A stretch of DNA of 64,000 nucleotides, taken from contig NC_133169.1 of assembly GCF_040802235.1 (NCBI RefSeq), positions 44,647,034 to 44,711,033 on the forward strand. The letters are read 5' to 3'. The stretch comes from Manis javanica (Eukaryota > Chordata > Mammalia > Pholidota > Manidae). Below are positions 11,210 to 24,639 of the stretch, piece after piece (within the stretch, counting starts at the first letter, position 1; each line of letters starts with the position of its first letter). The position numbers and the translations under genes are program-made. The notes beneath the pieces were generated by a model that saw only the letters and a list, made by a program, of their open reading frames with translations, searched no databases and was not told the origin of the DNA.

Positions 11210-13590
11210 TGGAAACTAAAGTAATTTAAGCCCCAAACTATAACAATAAAAACATTTACATGTGGCAGTCTGAATGCCCATGTAGCATTATATAATAATT
11301 TATTCATGAAAATTATAATTTGTTAAATATATATTAGACAATGAGAACGCAAATGAGCAACTTTGTTAGTGATAGCTTTCATAAATGAACTTGATATGGA
11401 CTATTTTTTACTCAAATCATAAAATACTTGATACATAAGAAAAATAAGAATCTTAATCATTAGTTGATTTCAAACTCGAGTAATTAAAGGGTACCTTTTA
11501 AGGGGGGCCTTGATTATTAAGAAAAGCACTCATGTAATCCATATTATTTTTCAAATGTGTGCACACTTTTCCAGCCTTGCACATTTATAGAATGTAGAAA
11601 ATTATATTCTTGTATTTATGAGGTGTGTTTTTAAGTCATGTTTAAGTATTTTCCATACATATTCTTTGTATTCCATACATATTCAGGTTTATATTTTGGT
11701 TTATAAACCAAACTAAATATTATTTTAGGACACATTCACTTGATAATCTGAAACTCTCATTTTAATTTATTTGATATAATAAATAAAAGCCAAGTTTCTT
11801 CCTTGGTAGCCTTGTTTTATCACTTTACTCATTTCCTGGGAAATCTCACTTATGTTCAATCAAAAACTTACTTTGAGTTAATGTTTGACAGAAAGGTGTC
11901 ATCAGATTACAATATTTTCTTGTCCTTGAGATTCATTTTAGTCAAAATTCTTATATTTATATGGGATATAGACCATTAAAATCAGTAATTCAGAAATTAT
12001 ATGCAATTTGTAAAAATCTTATATGCTCTGGTATAATGTTAACAGTCATAATTCTAGTTGTTTTATAATATTGTATATCACAAAAGGAACAATTTGCTTC
12101 TCAATTGCATCTTCTTTTTTTCTTTTGGTGAAATCTCACCAGATCTTTTTTGGTGGAATCTCACCAGATCTTTAGCCATGGTTATTTTTAAGTCTTGTCA
12201 CTCACAGTTACTGTTTTACTCTTAATTCTCTGAAAGTATTTACAACCAACTACAGGCAAGAAATGCTTCATTTTCAATGAGATACATGGAAAAGACTCTG
12301 AAAACTAGTCTAGAATGCAAGATTCTGATAACTTTAAGGTCATTACACTAAACTGGGTAAAAACTTCTAAAACTCTAATGGAACACTGGCTGTAAGTCTG
12401 CTAAGCCATGATCAGAACAAGAATGTATTACATGAGACTGAAGATGATTATAATTTTTATGACTCCATTTAAAATATTTCTGGTTCCTTAATGTTTTGTT
12501 TTCCAGATTTAAAAGATCTCTTTCTCTCCTCTCTTTTAAGCTATCTTTAATTTACACCAATTTGACAAAGTATACTTTTGTAAACAAAAGTTGAAACATT
12601 TAATCTTTCTCTCCTTACCTGACCCCTCCAGAATTTGGAAACTCTTATTCAATATTCTTATTTTTCATGATAATATATATATATATATTTATAAAAGCTA
12701 AATAATATTCAGCTCTCCATGTAACAGGAAACAATTAGACAAGTCAGATTTAGACGGGTAAAAACTGTGTCTGATTAGAACTCGTTTGATTTATTTGATT
12801 AGAACTCATTTGATTTATTTGATTGATTAAATCTTGGCTCCTGGGAATCTCTGGGGAATTTTTCAGTCTTTGGCTATTATCCTCCTACAGTCATCATATT
12901 AACCTGTCTGGTGTGTTGTGTCCTCTCAGGGGTTTTGAGTGTCTCTGGCAGCCACTCACATCAGGTGACATCCACGAGGGTCAGATAGCTTGGAGGAGCT
13001 CAGTGACCTGACTGCCACGTCCCTGATGACACTACTCCTGGTGGTAACCCTCCATTCGAAGGACTCAACTGGCAGAAACAGCAAAATCAACAGTGGTAAG
13101 TGAAAATAATGCGGTGCTAGTTGAATCATAGATGTAATCCAATATGAAGGTTTACTAATGATTTCCAGTATACAAGTCATTTTAAAAAGAAAATTTCATG
13201 TATCATAAAGTAAATGCATATTAGAACATGATTTAATTTTGTAGCTGTGCACTGACAATGAATAAAATGTTGAGAAGATAGAAATAGGTCCTTTCAAACA
13301 CTTTCTGTGAAAATAGAAACTGGTACCCTTATGCAGGGTAACTTTATTTTGTCTTTCAAATTTTAAAATGTATATACAAAAATTTCCATATAGGAATCCA
13401 TTTTCTCAATGTAAATACACTGGAGCACTGCTATCTGTGGACAGGTATGTTCAAAGTAACATAAGACCAGAATCATAGAAAATACATATTAGAAGGATAA
13501 TTCAGTCAGTTAAGATACGCTTAAAGAATGGAAAGCTGTGGAAGGGGATTAAAGATGGAGGCATGAGAGGTGAGACAGAGGCTTCTTCCT
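11210..13590. other. AT-rich intergenic DNA with short simple repeats
   Basis: Contains a near-duplicate pair of about 25 bases (GGTGAAATCTCACCAGATCTT type) at about 12127-12172, a (TA)n run at about 12669-12689 and a roughly 30-base tandem pair at about 12775-12830. No gene was recognised. Confidence 0.45.
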
Positions 13591-14519
13591 AAAACTGCAT
13601 ATATTATGAAAACATAATGAATACAATGAATCCTGATAGAGCAACAGGAAAGAGGACTGTGCCAGACTGCATACACCTGGAGAAAAGAGCATACCTCAGG
13701 GAACAGAGTAACGTACCAAAGCTGTGGCCCAGTGGAAGCCAAGGCCTTCCCCCACCCCAGCTCACCAGCTGGAGGAAGAGAAACACAGTGGGGAGGGAGT
13801 GGAGGCCTGGGACTGCTGAATACCTAATTCTGGAGATCTGTTCTGGGAGCACAGACTTACATTTCATGGTGCTTTCATGGTACACTTGTGATTAGGGGAC
13901 TGGAAAGCTAAGACAGGCAGAATTCCTGGAGAAACTGAGATTCCAGCCAATTGTGGAAAGCATGGATCCATATCCAGTTGCTCTGGGACAAAAGAAAGGT
14001 GTGCAGTCTGAGAGACTTCCTAACAAGGAAGCCCTTGGCAAGAGGGCTGCTAAAGGGGCAAGGATTGCACAGAGCTTACTGCTCAGGAGAAAGGACAGGT
14101 AGACAAAATTTCCCAGGTGCACTCTGCCCAGCAGGTTGGGAGCTTTCATGATCTTCAGGTGCTCCAGCTCCCTGGCTGCCTACACAGCTCCGGGGACCCC
14201 CTCCATGATATGCAGCCTACTGTGCCTTTCTGCCAGCCAGCCCCACCTGGTTCACAAACCAGCAAACCCTACCCTGGCATTAGGTCAGCCAGAAGGAAGA
14301 TCTGTCTACACCAACTACAAATGCAAAGCACAGAGGCTTATACCTGTGTGCTGGGCCACTGGTTCAGGCAGTGGAGACAGGAATAGCAACTGGGAAGTAG
14401 GAAACAGCTGTTTCCTCTCCCCAGGCACCAATCCCACACCCCTGCAACCCCCGGCATTGCTTCAAGGGCTAAGCAGATCCAGAGAGTAGAGTTTCTGGGC
14501 ATTAGAGGGCACCACATAC

Positions 14520-15380
14520 AAATATGAAATGCCAAAGAAACCTGGTTTAGAGTAAAATTAATATAACTCCTGAGAAAGATGGCATGGACCTCATGAATCT
14601 TCTTGAAAGGGAGTTCAAAATAAAAATCATTAACATGCTCATGGAGGTATAGAAAGGTATTCAAGAACTCAGGAATGAATTCCGGTTGGAGATCCAATCA
14701 CTGAAGAGCACAATGGAGGAGGGTATTAAAAGCAGATTAGAGATAGTGGAGGTGATGATAAATGAAAAAGAAACTAGAGAAGAGGAATACAAAGAAGCTG
14801 AGGCACAGAGAGAAAAAAGGATCTCTAAGAATGAAAGGACATTGAGAGAACTGTGTGACCAATCCAAATGGAACAATAGTTGCATTTTGGGGATACCAGA
14901 AGAAGAGAGAGAAAGGGATAGGAAGTGTCTTTGAGGATATTATTGCTTAAAACTTCCCCAATCTGGGGAAGGAGATAGTCTCAGGCCATCCAAAGATCTC
15001 CCAACACAAGGGACCCAAGGAAGACAACACCAAGACATAGAGTAATTAAAATGGCAAAGATCAAGGATAAGGACAGACAGACTACTAAAAGCAGCCAGAG
15101 AGAGAAATAAGATCACATACAAAATAAAGCCCATCAGGCTATCCTCAGACTTCTCAGCAGAAACCTTACAGGCCAGAAGGTAGTGGCATGATGTATTTAA
15201 TGCAATGAAGCAGAAGGGCCTGGAACCAAGATTACTTTATCTGGCAGGATTATCATTTAAATTTGAAGGAGGGATTGAACAATTTCCAGATAAGCAAAAG
15301 CTGACAGAATTTACCTCCCACAAATCATCCCACAAATACAGTGTATATTGGAGGGACTGCTATAGATGGAAGTGTTCCTA
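14520..15380 (+). pseudogene. L1 ORF1 remnant (RNA-binding protein)
   Basis: ORF1p is the L1 RNA-binding chaperone: a coiled coil, an RRM and a C-terminal domain that coat L1 RNA. The plus frame at 14686-14934 shows the acidic and lysine-rich coiled-coil region and the start of the RRM (WNNSCILGIPEEE). Past a frameshift the nucleotide sequence continues through the C-terminal part: the stretch around 15090-15240 matches the region that reads KAARE...ISSDFSAE in L1 proteins. Stops and indels make it non-coding. Confidence 0.7.
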
Positions 15381-15654
15381 AGGTTTAACAACTGTCACCA
15401 GAGGTAATAAAACCACAGTAAAGAAAGTAGAACAGCTAATTACTAAGAAAATGCAAAATTAAATTAACTGTCCCCCAAATCAATCAGGGGATAGCCAAAG
15501 AGCACAGAATATGACACCTAATATGTAAAGAATGGAGGAGGAAGAAAAAGGAGGAGAAAAAGGAAAGAACCTTTAGATTGTGTTTGTAACAGCATATTAA
15601 GTGAGTTAAGTTAGACTCTTAGATAATAAGGAAATTAACCTTGAACCTTTGGTA

Positions 15655-16378
15655 ACCATGAATCTAAAGCCTGCAAAGGCAATAAGTACATACCTATTGA
15701 TAATCACCCTAAATGTAAATGGACTGAATGCACCAATCAAAAGACATAGAGTCACTGAAACGATTAAAAAAACAAGACCCACCTATATGCTGCCTACAAG
15801 AGACTCACTTTCAATCCAAAGACATACACAGACTAAAAGTGAAGGGATGGAAAAAGATATTTCATACACCTAATAGGGAGAAAAAAGCAGGAATTGTAGT
15901 ATTTGTATCAGACAAAATAGACTTCAAAATAAAGAAAGTCACAAGAGACAAAGAAGGACATTACATAATGGTCAATCCAACAAGAAGATATAACCATTAT
16001 AAATATCTATGTGACCAACACAGGAGCACCCACATATGTGAAACAAATACTAACAGAATTAAAAGGGGAAATAGAATACAATGCATTCATTCTAGGAGAC
16101 TTCAACATTCCTCTCACTCTGAAGGACAGATCAATCAGACAGAAAATAAGTAAGGAAACAGAGGCACTGAACAACACATTAGAAGAGATGGACCTAACAG
16201 ACATTACAGAACTCTACACCCAAAAGCAGCAGGATACACATTCTTCTCAAGTGCACATGGAATATTTTCAAGAATAAATCAATATACTAGGCCACAAAAA
16301 GAGCCTCAGTAAATTCAAACAGATTGAAATTGTACCAACCAGTTTCTCAGACCACAAAGGTATGAAACTAGAAATAAA
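15655..16378 (+). pseudogene. L1 ORF2 remnant, endonuclease domain only
   Basis: ORF2p supplies the endonuclease and reverse transcriptase of L1. The frame beginning near 15655 carries the endonuclease start (TLNVNGLNAPIKRHRV). It continues in other frames with the catalytic-region motif LQETHF at about 15800 and an ILGDFNIPLT-type motif at about 16095. The reverse transcriptase domain is missing: the sequence leaves ORF2 at about 16378. It has several frameshifts and is non-functional. Confidence 0.8.
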
Positions 16379-16985
16379 TTGTACAAATGTGAGTAGTTCG
16401 TTGAGTGAGAGCAAAAAGTGCACACAGAAAAATGTTTGGCTCCTCTGTGTTAGACCAGACTGTACACCCAGAACCAGTTTTCTGTTCCTGAGCTATACTC
16501 TTCTCTCGCATAATACATGCATTTTTATGTATCCATATATCACGTTATTCATGCATTCAAAGATATGTAGACACATATAGTATAACTAAACAACAGGTTT
16601 GAATGTAGTATTGTTTCATAGGTTCAAACTCCTGGTTTTAAAACAAAAATCTAAAACAAAACAAACAAAACAAGTAGATTCATAAGTACAGAAGACACAC
16701 TGGTTGTTGCCATAAGGGAGGGGAGTGGGGGTATGGGCAGAAGAGGTCAAGGAGATAGAGGGATACAAACTTTCATTATAAAATAATAAGTTGCACATGG
16801 GATGAAATGTACAGCATAGGGAATATAGTTAATAATATGATAACCTTGTATAGTGACAGGTGGTAAGTAATGGTAACTGCTTTATGATAGCATTTAGTAA
16901 TGTATAAAATTGTCATATCACTCACTATGTTGCACATGAGAAGTAATAATATTGTATATAAACTATATCACAATAAAAATTATTT

Positions 16986-17800
16986 TTGTCATACCTGTTG
17001 TGAATAGATACTTAAAATTCATTGAATGAATTTATTGTCTTAATTTGAATGTTATTAAGAGAAATGCATTTATATATAGATGAGAATATGTAAGTGGAAA
17101 AAACAGTTTATCTACCTTTTGATATCTTAAGATATGCAGATTAATATCAAATTATTGCAGTATTTCATTATTCTAAACACTAAAATACATTAGAGATTTC
17201 TAGAAAGTACTTCAAACTTAACAGAATAATAATCATAGTTGGTAATTTATTTTTAATCTGTGATACCTAAAACTTTATTTGTATAATGCAAGTAGACTAA
17301 CTTTGAGATCTAAGTATTTTGGGGCAGGGTGGGCAGGGAATAACAAACAAACTTCATTTCCTGGCAAATTTCACAAATATGTAATTTAGAGTTATATTTG
17401 TATCGGTGACCATCTATCTCACCTTCCATGGTTCTGTTAATTACATGAATATGTCATAGTACCTATGAACTACATCAAATACCATAAAATTTCTCTTAAT
17501 GTTTAATCTCCTCAAGTTGGATTTTATTCTATACATTAAAATTTTATTAGGCCATGTACATCTCATGAATAGAGCAATATAGTATATTAAACAATATTTG
17601 TTCTCAAGGCTACTTTTGAACTATTTAAACCTTGTGTGGTTACAGATCACTTAAATTACCAAAAATCATAATGTAAAAATTATTCTAAAGTGGTAATTGT
17701 CATTATGCTGTTATGTTGTTACAGGGCCACTCTGCTACCAGAGAAGAACATAAATTGATGTAAAGGGAAGAGCCGTGGAGAATGCATTGCTCATGTACTG
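16986..17800. other. AT-rich intergenic DNA
   Basis: Nothing recognisable. Confidence 0.4.
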
Positions 17801-17814
17801 CTGTACTTAATTAT

Positions 17815-18160
17815 TCTAAAAGCGTATATTCTTCTGTCCAGTGTCACAGCATAGAAACCTTGGAGTTATTTCTTTCTCATCAAGTTCTATCACTACCCTC
17901 ATCACCTACCAAGGGATTTATGAAAACTGCCTGGCAGTTTTCTATGAACAGAGCATCACCTCCTCCAATACATGTCGTCCTCTGATGCCAGACTAATCCT
18001 CCTAAAGCACTGCTTTCACTGTGCTCATCTTTCTCAGAACCCTGCCAAATCCCCTAATGGCTTGTCACACTGAGTTCATATTCTTACTCCTTGTCTTACC
18101 CAATAATTTAAAAATATGTATTAACTTCTACGTTTGCTCTCCCTCAGGTGAGAATTCTCA
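17815..18160 (+). repeat. L2 LINE fragment
   Basis: The nucleotide text follows the 3' third of L2 in order: an AACCTTGGAGTTATTTC-type segment, then TCCTCCTAAAGCACTG, then CCTGCCAAATCCCCTAATGG. These correspond to the region of L2 that reads like 'leucine-gly-val', 'aatcc' and 'ccaatggcttcccat'. It is heavily diverged, as expected for this ancient family. Limits are approximate. Confidence 0.55.
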
Positions 18161-19310
18161 CAGTTGTCTAGACTCATTTTGAAACAGTATGCGGATTCAG
18201 GGCAAGAAGTACAAAATTAGCAAGTGAAGACGAGGAAAGAGAGCAGAAGAGGGAAAATTGTTTTGTTTTCCTTTCTTGTTCTTTTACATAGTCTTGGCCT
18301 TTAGAATTCAACTGACAGAGCAGTAAGATTGGAAGAGGAACTCTGTTCCTCTGGAGCTACGGTGTGGCTGTTTGGGGCGCTGGGTACTGGCAAGGAAGGG
18401 TGTCGACCCGATGCGTTCCGGTGTGGGTGGGGAAATGACCAAGGAAGCAGCACAGCAGGGACAGCACGGGGGAGAGCAAGTTCAAATTTGGGGATTATGA
18501 TTCTGCGGGGCTCTGAAGGATTCTAGAGTGCTGTTAACATAGATTGGTGAGATCAAATTTGCATTAGTTCAGTCTCACTGTTTAGTGAACTAGAGTAAAA
18601 AAGAAAAAAATCAAATTCCCAGTGTGCTTTGAAAGTGACACTTGCCCCATGGGGGAAATTCTATGAGTCAGGATTCATAATTTTGCTAAAATACTTGTTT
18701 AACCTGACTTGCGTTTGTGCAAATGTTACAAGAGAATCTGCCGTATGGCCACCAACGCCTTAAGGCTCACCTTGGAATCCTTTCAGGTAGTCCTTCATAA
18801 TTTCTACCCAAATTTCTCCCAGCCTAGGATGATACATACGTAAAGTTGCCCTTTATTTGTCTTATAAATGAAACATTTAACTCTTGATATTACAGACTAT
18901 GCCTTGAATTTTAATTATTAGTGCTTACCTGGCAAAGAATCTGGCACCCAGGGAGCACCTTCAAAAATAATGAAATGTACCGTTTGTATTTTAATGGATA
19001 TTGGCTTCCAACTATGTACTTGATGCTGTTCTAAGAATGAAGGATAAAGCAGTGAATCAGTAAACAAATAAAAATAATTGGTTTCATAGGGTTTACATTC
19101 AGTTAAGGTATATAAGTAAATAAGATAAAGTATGTCTAGTGGCAATGATAAATAGCTATAAATAAAAGAAGCATGGGAAATTAAGCAGGCATTTCTGTAT
19201 GTCCTTATTTTAAAGCCCCTTCCTTAAAATAGTATTTTCATACTCTGGTCTCAAAGCCTAGCAACTTGAGTTCTCTATCTCACTAAATTCTGAAAAACAG
19301 AATAAGAAAG
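18161..19310. other. Intergenic DNA without recognised feature
   Basis: A GC-richer stretch at 18329-18526 opens a short frame without any motif. Nothing else was seen. Confidence 0.4.
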
Positions 19311-19620
19311 AAAAAATGGAGTGAAGAACGATTCAGTAGGGCATCGTCCCCTGGGTGGAGCTAATCAAACCTTCCGGAAGGGAGTAGCGGGCAGACGCCT
19401 GAGGAAGTGTGGCAGCAAGTCCTGGGGGTCCGGGCCGGCCCCGCAGGCAGGGTGGGCGGGCGGACAAGGGCTTGGGCGCAGCAGTGGCAGGGCGCTCCAG
19501 GAAGGGCGCTCCGCTCCGTGTGACAAGAGAGCCCCAAACAAGGGTCAGTGTGGTAGGAGGGAAAGGGTGGGAAATCTGGCTAGGGGCTCAATTACGTAGG
19601 ACAGTCTAAACCACACCTTA
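19311..19620. other. Small GC-rich, CpG-containing patch
   Basis: About 300 bp of markedly higher G+C than its flanks, with several CpG and GGGCGG/GGCGGG-like motifs around 19430-19500. Two overlapping plus frames (19321-19599, 19409-19609) have no domain. It could be a small CpG island, an old promoter, or the 5' part of an unrecognised retroposon. Confidence 0.4.
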
Positions 19621-20315
19621 TTTCCACCTTTTCTGACTGAGATGCGTATTATGATGATTTGGTTCGCTGTCTAGGCTGCACATGGCTGTCCTCTGAGCAC
19701 TTTGAGCAATATGAACGTGCAGGTTCGGCCCGGGGATGCAGAGGGCTACAAAGAGTCTTACTTCCACTCTTACAATAATAATAATAAAAAGACCCTGGGA
19801 TACTGAAAATAAATGATTTCTTTAACCGGTAAAAAATGGAGGGTACAGGGCAAAGAACCATGCTAAAATATGGGCAGAGAAGCCTGCAGGGGGAAAGGGA
19901 CCCGGGCGTTTTTATAACTGTGGTAGATGCTGCTGCTGGGTATAGGCTCTGGAAAAGATGCAGCTAAAACCTTCAGCAAATTGCTAATGGCTGAGTGTGG
20001 GCTGACATGAGACTGAAACCTTTGGGGTCACTGATACAGGAGTTCGAACTCTCTTGCCGGCCTTTCCTCCACGAATCCCGCTAGGCACACAGCCAGGAGA
20101 TCACGGAGAATTCGGGAAAGCTTCCACTGCGATTCTGTCTGAGGGAAGAGCAACCATTGTCCAAATGCCATCGAGACCCAATGCCCTTTTCTACCCCTAG
20201 GAAAAAGAGGAGGTCTTATTCTTCAGGAACGACTCGGTGATGGGGTTGCTCTGGGGCACGGGTGGATGCTCACTGTGGCTAGACGAAGAGATCAAGGAAA
20301 ATAATCTATCCCAGT
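19621..20315. other. Intergenic DNA without recognised feature
   Basis: Contains a short (AAT)n run near 19772-19790. No gene or repeat family was identified. Confidence 0.4.
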
Positions 20316-20775
20316 GATGCCAGGGTCCTTGTTCATAGAGCTGAAGAATGAACTTCACAAATGGTCAAGGTTGGAGAGCAAGGCAGAGGCTTTTATTTAG
20401 AGAGAAAGTGAGAGAATAGAGCTCCTGGCTCAGGCCAGGAGGGGACAAAAGAGCCCCAGGGTGGTACATTGTCTAGGGGTTTTATAGGCACTTGAGAGAC
20501 AAAGGGCTAGGGATGCACACCTGCTGAGTGGTCCCAAAACGTTTACATTTGAAGAACAACTAAGTTTCTTATGAATCTTCTTGGTTATTTACAAGAATTT
20601 TACTGCTCTGATTTCCTCCCAGGATAGAGCTTCCTGGTCTGGGAGCATGTCACTCAAGGCTGCTTGCTTTGCTCCCAAGGTGGGTTGAGTTATTGTCTGT
20701 TTGTTAAGAAACTTACTTTTTCACTAATTGGGTTTTAAGACTCAATCCTATTTTCAAGATGGAATCCTTCCTGTT
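20316..20775 (-). repeat. Probable old LTR, minus orientation
   Basis: Read on the minus strand, the block has an AATAAA signal (plus strand TTTATT at about 20392) followed by a short U5-like tail, and pyrimidine-rich upstream sequence. This is consistent with a solitary LTR in reverse orientation. Termini and target duplications are not clear. Confidence 0.4.
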
Positions 20776-21399
20776 TTTACTACATTTTTGGGGGGGCTTG
20801 CTTGCTACATTGCCCAAGTTGCAAATCATTTGTGTAGGGCTGGAGGAAGAAAAGCAGCACCTGGGTAAAGCCAGAAAAATAAGCTGGGCCCCTCAGCAGG
20901 CGAACGCAGATCTCACGATGGATTATCTTGCTTTGTTTTTATCCCAGAGGCCCTCACCCTACTCTGTCTAGGCCCATGGTCCTTGTCTCACCAGGAGAGG
21001 AGCTTATAGACCTGTCATTGCAGATGGATAAGAGGCAGAGACACATGTAAAAGCCAGTGTTAAGACCCCATTTAATAGTGGCTGAGATTTAATTAGATTT
21101 AAATAGGGCAGATTTAATTAGAATGTCAGAGATTGTCCTTCTTATCTACTTCCCCCACACACCATACTAACATATTTTGATTAAGGATACCTCTAAAGCA
21201 TATCTGAGACTTGAAGAAGATGGAATTTCTCTGGTCAACAGGCCAGGGAGAGGATCCAGATCAGAGAGGGAAGTAGATGTTAAGAAAAACTACCTGAAAA
21301 ATATCACTAAAGAAATTTGATATCTGTGATATACTAAGTGTAACCATAACAACAAACTTCATTTTCATCCCAATGTCTGACTAGAATAACAGACACATG
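20776..21399. other. Intergenic DNA without recognised feature
   Basis: Nothing recognisable. A plus frame at 20759-20971 has no motif. Confidence 0.35.
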
Positions 21400-24350
21400 A
21401 AAGGATTAACAGAAAGAAAGATGTGCTTAGTTACAATCATAAAAGATATTTACCTCAGTATCCACTGATTCATACAATTTATCCACCTGTCAGTAAATAA
21501 CTGGAACAAGGTAAGGTGAGGAAAGAAACAGTCAGCAGAGTGAGCAGTCAGCAGAACCAAACTCGGATATGGCATAGGTGTTGCACCATCAGACAGGGAA
21601 TTTAACATGAGTATGACTTACTCTTGTAAATGTCCTAGAGAAAAAGGTAAACAACCTACAAAATCTGATAGGTAGTTTTATCAGAGACATGGAAAGAAAC
21701 AATTAAGCATGCTATTACAAAACAGTAATAGAAATAATTCTTTTTGTAGGTTTAGCAGTAGATTAGATAGCCGAAGAAAAATAAGTGAACTTGATGATAG
21801 GTCAATAGAAATTAGCCCAACTGAAGTGCAAAGAATGCAAACAAACAAGAATAAGAAAGCAAAGTAGAGAAAAGAGGATACAGAAATTGTGCGACAATTT
21901 CACAAAGTTTAACAGATAGCTCAGTAGGAATCCGAGAGGGAGAAGAGAAAGAGAATGGAGAAGCAATATTTGAAGATATAAGGGCTAAAAAGTTTATAAA
22001 ACTGATTTCCAAAGTTAATAAAAACATCAAGCCACAAATGTAAGAAGCTCAGGAAACATCATGGAGACAGAAAAAACTATACATATTATATTAAAAATGC
22101 AGAATACTGGAGACTCTTGAAAGCAGCCAGAGAGGGGAAATCACAAAACCTACAGAGGAACAGGCTAAGAATTATAACAGATGTCATGTCAGAATTACAT
22201 AAGTTTCAAGACAATGGAATGACACCTTACTAGTGCTGGAAAAGAAGGAAAAAAGCCTGTCAGTCCAGAATTCTACACCCAGTGAAAATTTCCTTCAAAA
22301 TTAAAGAATAGGCATATTGAAACTCTATATACTATCTTAGCAACTGTTTTCTAAATCTAAAATTTTAAATAAAAATTAAAATAAAATAAAGAATGAAGTA
22401 CTCTCTCAGCCAAACAAAAATTGAAGCAACATAGTGCCTGCAGACCAACTCTGTAGGAAATGCTAATAGAAACTGTTCAGTTAAAAAGAATGTTTATAGG
22501 TCAGAGATGGATCTACTAAAAAAAAAACTCAGAAATAAAAATTTAAAAAGAAAATACATTCCTTTTTACTCTGATTTGTAATTTCTCTAAAAGATACTAT
22601 TAAAACAAAATAGTAACAATGTATTGTGTGCTTATATGTCAAAACCTATGTAAACACACATGACAACAGAGCCCAAAGGATGAGTGCAGAGTGTAGCAAA
22701 TGTATTACAAACGTACAGTAGAATATCATGAAAGGGAATGAAAAAGGAGTGGAGCTAAATAACTCTGGAAAGAATGTCTTACTTAAATACTGTAGGGCCA
22801 AATATAAAAAAAACTGTGCTTAAATACTGCATTTGGGTTGGTAAATTTCTTTTTCACAAGGGTATGCTTTAACAATCTGGACACAACTTTCCATGCATAC
22901 TAAGACTGAACAAATAAGCAAATAAATTGTAGAGCCAGTTTTCCCACTGTCAAAGAATTTACAAATAATCAAAGGTAGGCTAACATGAAGACTGTTATGC
23001 TGGGTTAGAGTCAGCAATACAACTATTAACTCACATTTACTTTAATGTAGTTATAAATAGATGTAGAAATATAGTCATGTACATATACATAGGTTATATA
23101 CATACATATATTTTTCTCGGTGAGGGCCTCAAAACAGTGAAATCTCAGAAACAATGAGCTCACCTAATCTTGGTTTCTAAAGGAAACTGGGCCCTTTGAG
23201 AAATGTCTGTTTCAATGACTAAGGCAAGGAAAATATAAAATAAACCTGACATATCTTAAAAAGTAAAAAAGTACACATAGTAAAAAAAGTACAAAAACAA
23301 AACTAGAGTATTTCAAAAGGACACAGGAGGCAATATGAAAGGGACCTCAGTGGCCAAAGAGGAAATAATTTGGGCAAAAAAGAGAGATTATAACCAAAGA
23401 ATGAAATAAATATCCACGAATCCATATGATATAAATGATTGAATAAGTAAATGAATAGGATGAGATTTTCAAATAAATGAGAAAATGGAAAAGCACTATT
23501 AAAACACCATTATAAAAATTGCTGATTCATGTTAGAATTAGTTGCTAAAAATTAGTGGGTGAAACAAAAGAGAAACAAGATATTTGCAGTTCCAAAAAAT
23601 CTCCCCCAAGATAGGTATTAATTAGTATGATGGTTTTAGCTTATGTTCACAATTTCTTAGATACTTTTCCCTTTGGAGGTAGATCTTAATTCCTTGTCCT
23701 TTAAGATAGCTGTAGTTAATCACTCCTAACAGAAAAGGGAAAGGGAAAAATAATAACTTTACAAAGGAGAAATTAGCCTTGAGAGGTTAAAGCATCACCT
23801 TAACCAAAGAATCAAGGTTAGCATCCTGAGTAATATGTCATGTCAATGTCACATAACCACACAGACATGGTGCAATGAGAAGGACACATCACTTCTGCAA
23901 TGCTACTTCCAAAAATATATAACCTCAATCTTATTGTGAGAAGACAGACCTAAATGGCTGGACATTCTGTAGATGGATGAATGTTCTAACCAGAACTCTT
24001 CAAAAAAATGTCTTTAAGATAGGTAAGAAACAAGGAAAGACTTAGAAACTTCACATATTAGATGAAATCTTTTCTTTGCAGATAAGAAAACATGAGGACT
24101 AAATGCAGTCCTGGAACAGAATAAGGACATTAGTGAAGAAATGGTGGAATCCAAGTAAAGTGTCTAGTTAATTACATTGCATCAGTGTTACTGTTTCTAG
24201 TTTAGTTAATGACATTGCATCACTGTTAATTTCTCAGACAAGTGTAGCAGAGTTAAATAAGATGCTGCACAAGAATTCTCTGTATTATCTGTGTAACTCT
24301 TATGTGACTCTAGAATAATTTCAAAATAAAAGTTCTTAAGTTAAAAAAAT
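21400..24350 (+). mobile_element. Old L1-type element (HAL1/L1M-like)
   Basis: The segment at about 22060-22330 follows the L1 ORF1 C-terminal coding region of old L1/HAL1 elements at nucleotide level (AAAGCAGCCAGAGAGG..., then AGACAATGGAATGACA, then CCAGAATTCTACACCCAGTGAAAAT). It is followed directly by 3' sequence without a reverse transcriptase region. The 3' end near 24305-24350 has AATTTCAAAATAAAAGTT and an A-rich tail, as in L1M elements. HAL1 ('half-L1') lacks ORF2, which would explain this order, but an internal deletion of an ordinary L1M would look the same. All frames are broken. Confidence 0.6.
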
Positions 24351-24639
24351 TCACTTCCTGTCTTTACTACCAAATATTTTAAAATAATTAGTTTAAGCTG
24401 AGGCCTAAGGAGTGCTTGTTTTGTTTTTTAATTTGTTTTAAAAATGAATATGAACCAAGTTCTAATTAGACAACAGTAGTTGTTAGAAGAAATAAGTAAT
24501 TAGATTAAATATTTTTGGTGAGAAGCAATACTGTTCCTCATTCATGACCCAGTGTTACATCTAGTGTGAGTCTCTTGAGTGTGCTGCTCTTTTAAAACTG
24601 CACTCAGCCCTAGCTGCATGATAGCAGAATAAAATTTCT

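Larger units (their letters stand above)
13590..16985 (+). mobile_element. LINE-1 copy with 5' UTR, truncated ORF2 and 3' end
   Basis: Order on the plus strand: a GC-richer 5' UTR-like block (about 13600-14510), an ORF1 remnant, an inter-ORF spacer, the N-terminal part of ORF2, then a jump to an L1 3' end (about 16640-16985) finishing in AATAAA-type sequence. The segment at about 16380-16640 fits neither ORF2 nor the 3' UTR as I know them, so the element has an internal deletion that may hold inserted DNA. All frames are broken. The presence of a 5' UTR is unusual, since most L1 copies are 5' truncated. No target duplication was resolved. Confidence 0.75.
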
